Positions 1 through 9,515 of a stretch of 64,000 nucleotides of DNA are shown here, one piece after another (the stretch's first letter is position 1; every line of letters starts with the position of its first letter). This DNA is from Eubacterium sp. (GTDB taxonomy: Bacteria > Bacillota > Clostridia > Oscillospirales > Acutalibacteraceae): contig JARHZA010000001.1 of the NCBI GenBank assembly GCA_029258375.1, forward strand, positions 124,001 through 188,000. The letters are read 5' to 3'. Both the position numbers and the translations under genes were made by a program. The notes under the pieces are model-generated. The model did no database searches and was not told where the DNA came from. It was given only the letters and a program-made list of their open reading frames with translations.

Positions 1-1455
1 AGTTTTCCTGGTGTTAAAGCTCTTAACAATGCAAGTTTTAACCTAAAAGCAGGCGAAGTTCACGCTTTAGTTGGCGAAAACGGTGCTGGTAAATCAACAC
101 TTATGAAAATTCTTTGTGGAATACATAGACGAGATGAGGGCGAAATACTTCTTTTTGACAAACCTGTTGACTTTCAAAATATTGCCCAGTCTCAAAAAAT
201 GGGCATTTCTATAATACACCAAGAGTTAAATATGATTGGCGATTTAACAGTTGCTCAAAATATATTTATTGGCAGAGAACCAATGATTAAAGGAATCTGC
301 ATAAACGATGCAAAAATGGAAAAAGATTCTCGTGATTTACTGCAAAATCTTGGAATAGACATTGATCCGTCTACAAAACTGCGAGATCTTACAGTAGGTC
401 ATCAGCAAATGGTTGAAATTGCAAAAGCAGTTTCGCACAACATTAAAATTTTAATTCTTGACGAACCAACAACTGCGCTTACTCAACCAGAAACAGAAGA
501 ATTATTTAGAATTATGAATGACCTTCGTAAAAAAGGCATTGGTATGATTTACATATCGCACAGAATGGACGAAATTACACGAATTTCAGACCGTGTAACT
601 ATTATGCGAGATGGCGAATTTGTTTTAACAAAAGAAACAAAATATTTAACCGAAGATGAAATTGTTAAAGCGATGGTTGGCCGTGTTGTTTATGGCGACA
701 AAAAAGAAAAAAGCAACGTAAAAAATGACGCAGAAGTTGTTTTGGAAGTTAAAGGTCTTACTAATTATCCTTTTGTAAAGGACGTTTCGTTTAATTTAAG
801 AAAAGGCGAAATTCTTGGTTTTGCTGGTCTTATGGGTGCTGGTAGAACTGAAGTTGCAAGAGCTATTTATGGTGCAGATCCAAAAGATGCAGGTGAAATA
901 TTTATAAATGGCAAAAAAGTAAACATAAATTCACCTAAAAAAGCTGTTAAAAATGGCATTTGCTATCTTTCTGAAGACAGAAAACGTTATGGACTTCTTC
1001 TTATTAAATCTGTGGCAGAAAATTCTGCTTTAGCTTATCTTGATAACTACACAACAGCTGGGTTTATAAACGATATTAAAATAAAAGAAGATACTAAAAT
1101 TACAAACAAGAAACTCAACATTAAAACGCCTTCAATTGAACAAGCTGTAAAAAATCTTTCTGGCGGAAATCAGCAAAAGGTTATTGTAGCACGTTGGCTA
1201 CTAAAAAATTCAGATATATTTATTTTTGACGAACCTACAAAGGGCATTGATGTGGGTGCAAAAAGCGAAATTTATGAAATTATTGAAGAACTTGCTGAAC
1301 AAGGCAAATCAATTATAATGATTTCTTCTGAACTTTCTGAGATTCAAAGACTTAGCGACAGAGTTCTTGTTATGTGTGAAGGACGTGTTACTGCTAATCT
1401 TGATATTAGCGAGGCAACTCAAGAAACAATTATGAAATACGCTACGATGAGGTAA
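1..1455 (+). CDS. Sugar ABC transporter ATP-binding protein (RbsA/MglA-like, two ABC domains), 5' truncated by window edge
   Basis: Frame is open from base 1 (SFPGVKALNNASFNLKAGEVHALVGENGAGKSTLMKILCG), so the listed ORF start at 103 is internal; Walker A GENGAGKST, LSGGNQQKV signature, two ABC modules. Confidence 0.93.
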   Translation, partial: SFPGVKALNNASFNLKAGEVHALVGENGAGKSTLMKILCGIHRRDEGEILLFDKPVDFQNIAQSQKMGISIIHQELNMIGDLTVAQNIFIGREPMIKGICINDAKMEKDSRDLLQNLGIDIDPSTKLRDLTVGHQQMVEIAKAVSHNIKILILDEPTTALTQPETEELFRIMNDLRKKGIGMIYISHRMDEITRISDRVTIMRDGEFVLTKETKYLTEDEIVKAMVGRVVYGDKKEKSNVKNDAEVVLEVKGLTNYPFVKDVSFNLRKGEILGFAGLMGAGRTEVARAIYGADPKDAGEIFINGKKVNINSPKKAVKNGICYLSEDRKRYGLLLIKSVAENSALAYLDNYTTAGFINDIKIKEDTKITNKKLNIKTPSIEQAVKNLSGGNQQKVIVARWLLKNSDIFIFDEPTKGIDVGAKSEIYEIIEELAEQGKSIIMISSELSEIQRLSDRVLVMCEGRVTANLDISEATQETIMKYATMR

Positions 1456-1468
1456 GGAGAACTACTGA

Positions 1469-2488
1469 ATGAATAATTTCTTAAAAAAAAGTAAGCAAAA
1501 TGCCATTATTTTAGCATCGCTATCTGTGCTTGTTGTTATTTTTACACTACTTAATAGAAACTTTCTTGACAAGTATAACGTAGTTAATATGGCTCAATCA
1601 CTTGCACCTTATGCAATAATGTCGCTTGGTGTTACTTTTGTAATAGCAACAGGTGGAATAGACCTTTCAATAGGAACTGTTTGTATTGCAGCATCAACTG
1701 TTGCCGGAAAACTATATATGTCTGGTTGCGATATTTGGGTAACTATTCCGGTTATGATTTTAATTGGTCTTTTATTTGGCGTTATTAACGGTTTATTAGT
1801 TGCAAAACTTAACCTCCCTGCTTTTATTGCTACACTTGGCACAATGATGTTTGCAAGAGGAATAAGTGCAATTATTGTTTCTGACCCTAATATTTTTTAT
1901 CCAACAGGAACTTGGTTTAACTCTGTTTTTTCTAACTCAAATGGATTTCCAGTAGGTTTTTTCTGGGTTATTGGCTTTGCGCTTATTTGTGGTTACATAA
2001 TGTACAAAACAAGACTCGGCAGATATATACTATCAATAGGTAGTAATGAAGAAGCTACAAGATTAAGTGGAATTAACACTGATTTTTATAAAATGATGGC
2101 ATATATCATAAGTGGGCTTGGTGCCGGACTCGCAGCAATTTTCTGGTCAGCAAGTTTTACAACAGTAGCAACTGCAACAGGTAACGGTATGGAACTTGAT
2201 GCAATTGCAGGTGTTTACATTGGTGGCACAAGTGCCGCCGGTGGTATTGCAAGCATAAGTGGCTCTGCAATCGGCTCTGCAATGCTTGTTGTAATTAGAA
2301 GTGGACTTAACTTTGTTCTTGCAAAATTCAATTTAAACGTAAACTCAACTTATGTAACATATGTTTTAACAGGTGTTATAGTAGTTGTTGCCGTTTTAAT
2401 GGATGTTTTAAAAAACAAGAAACAAAGTGATGTTAAAAAGCAAAACAAAAAAGAAAAACGTAAACCAAAAGCACAAAAATCAAAGTAA
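1469..2488 (+). CDS. Sugar ABC transporter permease (RbsC-like)
   Basis: Multi-TM protein with GVTFVIATGGIDLSIGTV motif typical of BPD_transp_2 permeases; follows the ATPase. Confidence 0.92.
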   Translation: MNNFLKKSKQNAIILASLSVLVVIFTLLNRNFLDKYNVVNMAQSLAPYAIMSLGVTFVIATGGIDLSIGTVCIAASTVAGKLYMSGCDIWVTIPVMILIGLLFGVINGLLVAKLNLPAFIATLGTMMFARGISAIIVSDPNIFYPTGTWFNSVFSNSNGFPVGFFWVIGFALICGYIMYKTRLGRYILSIGSNEEATRLSGINTDFYKMMAYIISGLGAGLAAIFWSASFTTVATATGNGMELDAIAGVYIGGTSAAGGIASISGSAIGSAMLVVIRSGLNFVLAKFNLNVNSTYVTYVLTGVIVVVAVLMDVLKNKKQSDVKKQNKKEKRKPKAQKSK

Positions 2489-2506
2489 ATGTAGGAGATG
2501 TGTAGA

Positions 2507-3538
2507 ATGAAAAAGAAAATTTCAGCCGTTATAGCGGTAATAATGGCACTATCAATTATGTTAACAATGACCGCTTGTTCAAATTCAAACAGCAAAACAA
2601 TTGCAGTAATTGCAAAAGGCGAAAGTCATGCTTTTTGGCAATCAGTAAAAGAAGGAGCAGAAGACGCTGGTAAAAAATACGGATATAAAATTACTTTCCG
2701 TGGCCCTGCTTCAGAAAGTGCAAAAGATTTGCCATCACAAAAAGAAATGGTTCAAACTGCATTATCTAACAATGTAAACGGACTTGTGCTTGCAACAATT
2801 GGCGAAGGCTTTTCAGATATGCTTAAACAAGCAAAAGAAAAGCAAATTCCTGTTGTTCAATTCGACAGTGGCGTTTGGGCTGAAGATATTGCAAGTTTAG
2901 GAAGCGAAAACCCTATCGTTGCATCAGTTGCAACAAGCAACTACAATGCTGCTGCATTAGCTGCAACTAAATTCTTTGAAGAAATAAAAAGTGATATTGC
3001 CTCAACAGAAGGCAACTACGTTGTTGGCATTATTCAACACGATAGCACACAAACAGGTATTGACCGTGCAAGTGGCTTTGAAGACAAATTTAAAGAACTT
3101 GCAGATGCAGATTCATCAACTAAAGGTAAAGTAGTTATTGAAAAAGAAGTTAAACCTGGCGATGCTGACAACGCTTACAGAACTGCTTTAGAAGCTCTTT
3201 ATGAAAAAGGTGTAAATGCAATATTTATGTCTAACGAAGGTGTTGTAAAGCAAGTTTATGATGCAATTGGTGCATCTGGAAAAAAATATGATAATATTAA
3301 ATTCTGTGGATACGACGCAGGTTCTAAACAAATAGAATGGATGAAATCAGATAAAAACCCTAAGCTCATCGGCTCTGTTGCCCAAGATAGTTACCAAATT
3401 GGCTACCAGGCAGTTGAACAATGTATTTTTGCTTTAGAAGGCAAAAACATTACAGAAACCGTTGCAGTTGACGGCGCTTGGTGGAATTCACAAAATGTTG
3501 ACGAAATGATCACCCAAAACCTCGTTTACCAAGGATAA
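2507..3538 (+). CDS. Sugar-binding lipoprotein of the ABC transporter (periplasmic-binding-protein 4-like)
   Basis: Signal peptide plus lipobox (LTMTACS), sugar-binding fold; start moved to 2507 because GGAG at 2494-2497 is correctly spaced. Confidence 0.88.
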   Translation: MKKKISAVIAVIMALSIMLTMTACSNSNSKTIAVIAKGESHAFWQSVKEGAEDAGKKYGYKITFRGPASESAKDLPSQKEMVQTALSNNVNGLVLATIGEGFSDMLKQAKEKQIPVVQFDSGVWAEDIASLGSENPIVASVATSNYNAAALAATKFFEEIKSDIASTEGNYVVGIIQHDSTQTGIDRASGFEDKFKELADADSSTKGKVVIEKEVKPGDADNAYRTALEALYEKGVNAIFMSNEGVVKQVYDAIGASGKKYDNIKFCGYDAGSKQIEWMKSDKNPKLIGSVAQDSYQIGYQAVEQCIFALEGKNITETVAVDGAWWNSQNVDEMITQNLVYQG

Positions 3539-3556
3539 TTTAAAAGGAAGTTAATT

Positions 3557-3766
3557 ATGGCTACATATAAAGAAATTCAAGAATATGTAAAATTAAACTA
3601 CGGCTTTGTTCCAAAGACCTGTTGGATTGCACATATGAAAGAGGTTTGTGGTATAGCTGTAAAAAATGCACCAAATAGAATTTCCCCAGATAAGCGAAAA
3701 ATGCCTTGCCCTATAGAAAAGCAAAAATACATTAAAAAAGCTTTTATGCATTTTAATATGATCTAA
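3557..3766 (+). CDS. Conserved small protein (69 aa), function unknown
   Basis: AAGGAAG RBS upstream; sequence KTCWIAHMKEVCG...RISPDKRKMPCP resembles a conserved small clostridial family. Confidence 0.7.
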   Translation: MATYKEIQEYVKLNYGFVPKTCWIAHMKEVCGIAVKNAPNRISPDKRKMPCPIEKQKYIKKAFMHFNMI

Positions 3767-3769
3767 AAC

Positions 3770-3822
3770 AAAAAGAGCTAACTGATTATAAAAATCAGTT
3801 AGCTCTTTGCTTATTCTTATGA
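3770..3822 (+). repeat. 53-nt direct repeat copy A
   Basis: Identical to 8197..8249: AAAAAGAGCTAACTGATTATAAAAATCAGTTAGCTCTTTGCTTATTCTTATGA. Confidence 0.95.
3772..3808. terminator. Intrinsic bidirectional terminator, copy 1
   Basis: 16-bp perfect stem AAAGAGCTAACTGATT/AATCAGTTAGCTCTTT with 5-nt loop. Confidence 0.88.
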
Positions 3823-4091
3823 CAACTCAATAAGTTTAATAAAAAGATTTTCAAATAAATAAAAATATTATTTTACAAATTTGCCATTTCAATATTATTC
3901 ATATTTATCTTAACAAAATAATTAACTATTACTAACAAACGCTAAAAAGTTAATTAAATATTGTTTTGTATTTTATCATAACCTATATTTGTTTTATAAT
4001 ATAAACAATTAGCGCAAATCTAAAATTTTTCGTTACCTTTTTTACCGAACTTAGAACAAAACACATTTTAAACTTCTTACTCTTTTCGATT

Positions 4092-5408
4092 TTATTCTTT
4101 AGTAGGAATAGGTGGCATATCATCTATGAAAATATTTTTCAATTCTTCAATTGTTCCAGCTTTTACCCATTCGGTCATACCGCTTTTCCATACTAAATTA
4201 TCTGAAGTAATTTGCCCTGTATTTGCCATTTGTAACAAAGTAATAATATTAAATGGTCCATTTGCCTGACCATTAATCACAACATGATATGCGTCCTTAG
4301 AAACAGGTGGTGGAGTTACACCAACAGGCTGATTTATACCACCCATAATATTATTCATAGAACCTGCAATATTTTGACCAACAGCACCTCCAACTGCCAT
4401 ACCTGCCATCATTGCCGCTGGGTTAAATCCAACATTACCTTCTCCAAAATCTACACCGCCGGCACCATTTGCGCCAATCTTTCCAAGTGCTTCCGCACCT
4501 GCGACACCAACTTCAGCTTGTTTTTCAACTTGAAATGCACCGATATTAGCGGTCTGTGTGTACTTGTGCTGTGCATATTGTCCTTCTTCTCTTTGAATAC
4601 GTAATCTTTCCGTATAGTCTTTAGTCTGCGCATGAATTTTTGCCATCTCTATATCTTTGGTAACAGCACTAAGTTGTATATATCCATCGCTTGTTTTATC
4701 TATCTCAATAGAACCAATATCTACACCAGATACATCTACTCCAAAATTTTTCTTTAATCGTTCACATATATTTGATTCTATAATATCATTTATTTGAGAT
4801 GTTTTGGTTTCAATTTGTACAAGAGGAATATTATTAGATGTTGGTGCATTTGTTACAACATCTTTAACATATCTAATTACAGCATCTCGTATTTGTTCTT
4901 TAAAATTATCAAGATCAAAAACCGTTAACCTATGTAATTTAATAAATTCTTTGTAATCGCTAATTTTAAAACTAATAGTTCCTCTAACAGCCACAGGAAC
5001 TCCAAAATCGAGAAATCTTGGATCATAAACATCAAAAAATGGAACTCCAAATTTTATTTGAATAATATTAGCCAAGTTAATAAAATATACCTCAGCCTGA
5101 AAAGGAGTACCACCTTCATATGCAAGCCCTACAATACTTGATAACACGGGAAAATTGTTTGTTTTTATTGTTTCATCAAAAGGCCCTACTATAAAATCCT
5201 GCATAGTTCCCTGTTTTTGTTTATATACAAAAACAGCCACTTCACCGTCTTTGACACGCAAAGAAGAACCCCAACGAATAGCATTTTCTCTATTATTATT
5301 TCCTATCTTTGAATTTACAGGATGCCATTTCCAAATCAAATATGAAGATTCGTCACAACGAAGTTCATCCATAAATCCTCCTGCTTTTTGCTTTCCAAAC
5401 AATGCCAT
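4092..5408 (-). CDS. SPFH-domain protein (YdjI / virion-core-like) with C-terminal GYF_2-like domain
   Basis: MALFGKQKAGGFMDELRCDESSYLIWKWHP start, SPFH-like body, C-term AYHVVINGQANGPFNIITLLQMANTGQITSDNLVWKSGMTEWVKA. Confidence 0.82.
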   Translation of the reverse strand: MALFGKQKAGGFMDELRCDESSYLIWKWHPVNSKIGNNNRENAIRWGSSLRVKDGEVAVFVYKQKQGTMQDFIVGPFDETIKTNNFPVLSSIVGLAYEGGTPFQAEVYFINLANIIQIKFGVPFFDVYDPRFLDFGVPVAVRGTISFKISDYKEFIKLHRLTVFDLDNFKEQIRDAVIRYVKDVVTNAPTSNNIPLVQIETKTSQINDIIESNICERLKKNFGVDVSGVDIGSIEIDKTSDGYIQLSAVTKDIEMAKIHAQTKDYTERLRIQREEGQYAQHKYTQTANIGAFQVEKQAEVGVAGAEALGKIGANGAGGVDFGEGNVGFNPAAMMAGMAVGGAVGQNIAGSMNNIMGGINQPVGVTPPPVSKDAYHVVINGQANGPFNIITLLQMANTGQITSDNLVWKSGMTEWVKAGTIEELKNIFIDDMPPIPTKE

Positions 5409-5426
5409 AATAACACCTCTAAAAAA

Positions 5427-6263
5427 TTATTTTACCTTTATTTTTAGTTCTTTCATTTTATCAAAATATATTCTTTGAACATTTGCAAATGCTGGATCAT
5501 TTGGAAAAACTATCTCAGCCTTTCTGTAAACTTGTTCCATTTTAGAAACCCAAGCATTACTAATTGTTCTATCTATTGTATTTGCGTTTTCAATTTTTCC
5601 ACTTTCATTTATACGATTGATGAATGTTTTTTTAGAAAGACTTACATCAATATTTGCGATTGCTAACATCATAAATTCTAAACAATCATCAATAGAGTTT
5701 GGTATGGGAAAACTTCTAATTAGAGTTAATTTTTGCATATCACTTTTATTAACCTTATTAAACATATCGCCTAAACTACTTTTTCTTGAATTCTCAATAG
5801 CCATCAATTGTTCCTTAAAAATTTGAATTGAAGACACTGCAGTTTTTCCTGTTATTTTTTCACCGCAATCAGGACAAACTGCAGTTGTTTCTGTTATATG
5901 AGCACCACAGTTTGGACACTTTAAAATTTTCCCTACATACTCTTGCTGACGTTTGGAGTTGCTGGTTTGTGTTGCTTCACCACAATCAACATCGGTTTTA
6001 AAAATTGGTGGAACAGTTTGTTGGTTATCTATTTCTTCATCAAAAACCTTTTTCACTGATATTCCACATCCATGACAGAACTTTGCCCCTTTATTTAATC
6101 TTGTGCCACAATTTGGACAATAATTTTCATCCGTTATTTTATTTTGCATTTTAGAAAACAACATATTTGAATCTTCTGTTGATTGACTAATATCAACTAT
6201 CTTTTCTTGAATTTTTCCAACAACTGATTGCAAATCGAATTTTTTCTCATCGAATATTCCCAT
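5427..6263 (-). CDS. Zinc-ribbon protein (two to three CxxC ribbons)
   Basis: YCPNCGTRLNKGAKFCHGCG and LKCPNCGAHITETTAVCPDCGEKI. Confidence 0.8.
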   Translation of the reverse strand: MGIFDEKKFDLQSVVGKIQEKIVDISQSTEDSNMLFSKMQNKITDENYCPNCGTRLNKGAKFCHGCGISVKKVFDEEIDNQQTVPPIFKTDVDCGEATQTSNSKRQQEYVGKILKCPNCGAHITETTAVCPDCGEKITGKTAVSSIQIFKEQLMAIENSRKSSLGDMFNKVNKSDMQKLTLIRSFPIPNSIDDCLEFMMLAIANIDVSLSKKTFINRINESGKIENANTIDRTISNAWVSKMEQVYRKAEIVFPNDPAFANVQRIYFDKMKELKIKVK

Positions 6264-6368
6264 TACTAAACTCCTTAAAATATTTTAATCCAACTCATTT
6301 TTAAATAACTGCATATATGTTTTTGTAATTGTTCTTATATTATAGGTGTTGGTATGATAATTAAATCA

Positions 6369-6671
6369 TCAAAATTTTTTCTCCTTTTCTGTCTTTGATT
6401 CTTTAATCATTTTTCTAATCCATTTTTCACTATAACCGTATTTAGTTGCAAGTTGTTTTGTATTTTTACCGTCGTATTCTGCAACAATACGTTCAACTAT
6501 GAACTGTGTTGTAAAAAAGTTAACGGGAAAGGTAATTTGTTGTCCTCTGTAAGCTGAATACAATGTCATTGTTGCTTCAATACCCAGCATATTGGCAATT
6601 TCATTGTAAATACCATTTAGGTATTCACTCTCAATCTCGTTTGAATTCATGCCTTTAAATTCCTCTTTCAT
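6369..6671 (-). CDS. Mor-family-like transcriptional regulator
   Basis: C-term FTTQFIVERIVAEYDGKNTKQLATKYGYSEKWIRKMIKE; start placed at MKEEF after AGGAGG RBS. Confidence 0.72.
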   Translation of the reverse strand: MKEEFKGMNSNEIESEYLNGIYNEIANMLGIEATMTLYSAYRGQQITFPVNFFTTQFIVERIVAEYDGKNTKQLATKYGYSEKWIRKMIKESKTEKEKKF

Positions 6672-7006
6672 TTTGCTACCTCCTATTATGAATTGTTTCA
6701 ATGGATTTGTATAGAGTGACTGTTCCTTAGAAACTTCCAATAGATAGTTCCATCTCACTCATAATAGGAAATGTAATTTTTGCGCATAAAAAAAGATTCA
6801 TAATATGCAAATTCATATATTATAAATCCTTTTTAATTGGCATTTGAAATTCTAACTTTACAAAATTTATTTTAATTTGATTATAATAAAAAACCACTGA
6901 TCATATTAATTAAGCGATTTTTAATACTAAAGTAAGAAGATTTGCTTTTATCACCTTTACATACTGTAAACTAATATGTATAATTATATTTATATTGGCG
7001 ATTGAT

Positions 7007-7186
7007 ATGGCAATTATTGAAAGAATTCGTTTCTTTAGAAACTTAAAAGGAATGGTTACAAATTACATTACTATGTTAGAAATGTTCTCTGCTTGGCAGG
7101 AGTAATCTGAAAAGTTCAAAAATGGCGAAAATTCCAAAGAAGAATACGACCAGTGGAGATATAATTATCCTATAGAGGAGAAATAA
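7007..7186 (+). pseudogene. Internally deleted and stop-interrupted XRE-family regulator remnant
   Basis: Reads MAIIERIRFFRNLKGM...YITMLEMFSAWQE*SEKFKNGENSKEEYDQWRYNYPIEEK*, matching the two ends of the ICE-associated MAIIERIRFFRNLRGMTQK...QWRY-P family with the middle missing. Confidence 0.72.
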
Positions 7187-7189
7187 AAT

Positions 7190-8185
7190 ATGTTGTACAA
7201 ATTAAACCAGTTTATCAACAAAGAAAAATATACAAAAGTTAATAGAGTTACTTTAGCTGATATAGGGTGGAAAGAAAAAGATCTTGAAAATTTAATATCA
7301 AACAATATTCAGGATTTTATTTCTTCAAATGACCTTATGCCAATTTTCACAGAACGTGTTCGACAAGAAGAACCTGATATTCTTGCATTAGATAGTAACG
7401 GAGATCTATATATTTTCGAATTGAAACGTTGGTCTGGAAAGCAAGAAAATTTACTTCAAGTCTTAAGGTACGGGCAATTATTCGGCAAAAGCACCTACGA
7501 AGAATTGAATTGCTTATATGGTAAATATCAACATAACCCAGAAGCAAATCTTTTATATGACCATTCATTATACTTTGGAAAAGGAAAAAATAACTTTATA
7601 GCCGAAGAAGATTTTAATAAAAAACAGCATTTTTTAATAGTAACAAATGGTATTGATCAAGAGACAATAGAATCAATAATATACTGGAAAAATAACGGGT
7701 TAAACATTGACGCAATTGTTTACTGGGTTTTTGAAATTAAAGAAGAATATTACATAGAATTTAATATGTATTCTCAAACTGAAGACTTTTTAGAATATGA
7801 GAACAACTGTTACATATTAAACACAAATAGGCAAAGTAATCCAAAATATACTGAAGAAATGCTCACTGAACACAAAGCTTCTGCATATTATCCAGGTTGG
7901 CGTGAAAAAATTCAAAAATTTCAAAAAGGAGATATTGTATTTTTATATGAAAGTGGTATGGGAATTCGTGCATATGGCTTAGCAGATGGAATTTTGCGTA
8001 AAAAAGATTGTGATGGACATAAAGACTACGAATACTATATGCATCTTGATAATTTTGTCGTTTTGGAACAATCTCTTTCCGCTTCAAAAATGAAAGAAGT
8101 AACTGGGCACGGATTTAATTTTAGACAAACACTCTTTTCAATTTCTGAAGAAGACTCTAAAAAGATAATCGATAATGTAAAATAA
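7190..8185 (+). CDS. PD-(D/E)XK nuclease-like (DUF91/NucS-type) protein with C-terminal EVE/PUA-like domain
   Basis: PDILALDSNGDLYIFELKRWSGKQENLLQVLRYGQ nuclease core; YYPGWREKIQKFQKGDIVFLYESGMGIRAYGLADG EVE-like tail. Confidence 0.72.
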   Translation: MLYKLNQFINKEKYTKVNRVTLADIGWKEKDLENLISNNIQDFISSNDLMPIFTERVRQEEPDILALDSNGDLYIFELKRWSGKQENLLQVLRYGQLFGKSTYEELNCLYGKYQHNPEANLLYDHSLYFGKGKNNFIAEEDFNKKQHFLIVTNGIDQETIESIIYWKNNGLNIDAIVYWVFEIKEEYYIEFNMYSQTEDFLEYENNCYILNTNRQSNPKYTEEMLTEHKASAYYPGWREKIQKFQKGDIVFLYESGMGIRAYGLADGILRKKDCDGHKDYEYYMHLDNFVVLEQSLSASKMKEVTGHGFNFRQTLFSISEEDSKKIIDNVK

Positions 8186-8196
8186 GATTAAAATAA

Positions 8197-8249
8197 AAAA
8201 AGAGCTAACTGATTATAAAAATCAGTTAGCTCTTTGCTTATTCTTATGA
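8197..8249 (+). repeat. 53-nt direct repeat copy B
   Basis: Identical to 3770..3822. Confidence 0.95.
8199..8235. terminator. Intrinsic bidirectional terminator, copy 2
   Basis: Same 16-bp perfect stem as 3772..3808. Confidence 0.88.
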
Positions 8250-8337
8250 TAATTCAAATAATGTTGCCATTTTGTTGCCACAGAGGACTTTTATATAGCG
8301 AAAATCCTTATTTTACGGGCTTTTTCACCTGTATGCG

Positions 8338-8351
8338 ATTATTCCCACTCG
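8338..8351 (+). repeat. att repeat, distal copy
   Basis: ATTATTCCCACTCG, identical to 22323..22336. Confidence 0.88.
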
Positions 8352-8451
8352 GCTTTGAAGTAAGTTTTCACTATTAAAGTTGCTGATTTTAGCACCAATT
8401 TCACCATTTTTTAAAGAAAAATTCAAAAGTGAAATTGAGTTACAAAAATGT

Positions 8452-8468
8452 TGGTACACTTATGGTAC
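8452..8468 (+). repeat. Candidate integrase arm-type site (left)
   Basis: TGGTACACTTATGGTAC, 16/17 match to 22225..22241 at the other end. Confidence 0.65.
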
Positions 8469-8680
8469 TCATAATTTATTTATCGGCTTAGTATTTTTTA
8501 GTTCGTAAAACATCGTATGAAGGATGTAATAAGTCACAATGTATCGCAAGAAATATATTTTGTTCTCATAAATCTCTTTGACACATTCGTTATTTCAAAA
8601 TTTCTTCTATATAATGTGACTGAACAAGAAGAACAAGCCAATTCATCTCTTGTTTAATAAAATTGTAAAGGAGAAGGACT

Positions 8681-8881
8681 ATGGAAAACAACACTAACAA
8701 TACTGTATCAACTGAGTCAAAAGTTTATACAGCAGAAGAAGTTGCAGCAATACTAGGCGTTTCAAGATCTACTGCATATAGAGAAATTAAACGTCTTAAT
8801 GCTGAACTAGAAGCTCAGGGCTACATCACAGTAACAGGCAAAATATCTAAGCGTTACTTCCACGAAAAATCGTATCTATAA
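8681..8881 (+). CDS. AlpA/excisionase-like helix-turn-helix protein, copy 1
   Basis: YTAEEVAAILGVSRSTAYREIKRLNAELEAQG; RBS AAGGAGAAGG. Confidence 0.82.
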   Translation: MENNTNNTVSTESKVYTAEEVAAILGVSRSTAYREIKRLNAELEAQGYITVTGKISKRYFHEKSYL

Positions 8882-8889
8882 CTCATAAG

Positions 8890-8920
8890 AAGAAGTGTGA
8901 ACTGACAACTCACACTTCTT
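8890..8920 (+). terminator. Intrinsic terminator
   Basis: AAGAAGTGTGA/TCACACTTCTT stem followed by T-run. Confidence 0.8.
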
Positions 8921-9013
8921 TTTATTTACTCAAATATTCCAATCGACACATTCGTTTTATAAATAAATATCCGTTATCATAGTGATACAAAACATGAAAC
9001 GGAGGAAAATCTT

Positions 9014-9385
9014 ATGAAATCAATTTATGAAAGCACCGGTAAAGGGTACACACAACAAGGCGATTATTTATTGCCAAATCTTCAGTTAAACGAAGAAACT
9101 GAATACAATATTGGTATCTGGGGACAACGTTATCGTCAACATTTAAAGAGCAATCACAAGGTGATTTACTACAATTACTTAACAAAAGGAACATTGTATC
9201 ATCACCTTGCAGAAGTTGATAAACGTGCTGAGAATATGTTTGATAAACTTGTAAAATCACTTGCCGAAAAAGAAAATATTACCGAACAACTAAAAGAAAA
9301 CGATATGCTACTATGGATTAAAAAGATGAATAACATCCGTAGCAGAGCAATAGAAATCGTGAACAGCGAGGTGATTTATGTATGA
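9014..9385 (+). CDS. TnpV-family transposon-encoded protein
   Basis: YTQQGDYLLPNL...HLAEVDKRAENMFDKLV...MNNIRSRAIEIVNSEVIY matches TnpV layout. Confidence 0.82.
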   Translation: MKSIYESTGKGYTQQGDYLLPNLQLNEETEYNIGIWGQRYRQHLKSNHKVIYYNYLTKGTLYHHLAEVDKRAENMFDKLVKSLAEKENITEQLKENDMLLWIKKMNNIRSRAIEIVNSEVIYV

Positions 9386-9467
9386 GAAAATAATTATAAA
9401 TAATAAATCAAAATATATCCATAACCAACTAATAAAAACAGGCAATTTATAACTAATCTTTATATAC

Positions 9468-9509
9468 AAAATAGAGTAAGCATCAATATACGAAAGACTA
9501 CTCTATTTT
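9468..9509. terminator. Terminator-like inverted repeat between convergent genes
   Basis: AAAATAGAGTA/TACTCTATTTT stem and T-run. Confidence 0.65.
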
Positions 9510-9515
9510 TTTAAT

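Noticed and set aside
2350-2595. Minus-strand 81-aa ORF across the permease/lipoprotein junction
   Set aside because: Overlaps two confident plus-strand genes; no homology signature
6788-6834. AT-rich inverted repeat AAAAAGATTCATAATATG...CATATATTATAAATCCTTTTT
   Set aside because: May be a weak terminator or mobile miniature relic, but it is imperfect and low-complexity; not enough support to call
8578-8615. TTGACA...TATAAT promoter before the first Xis-like gene
   Set aside because: Spacing between the boxes is about 26 nt, too long for a sigma-A promoter; one of the boxes is probably fortuitous
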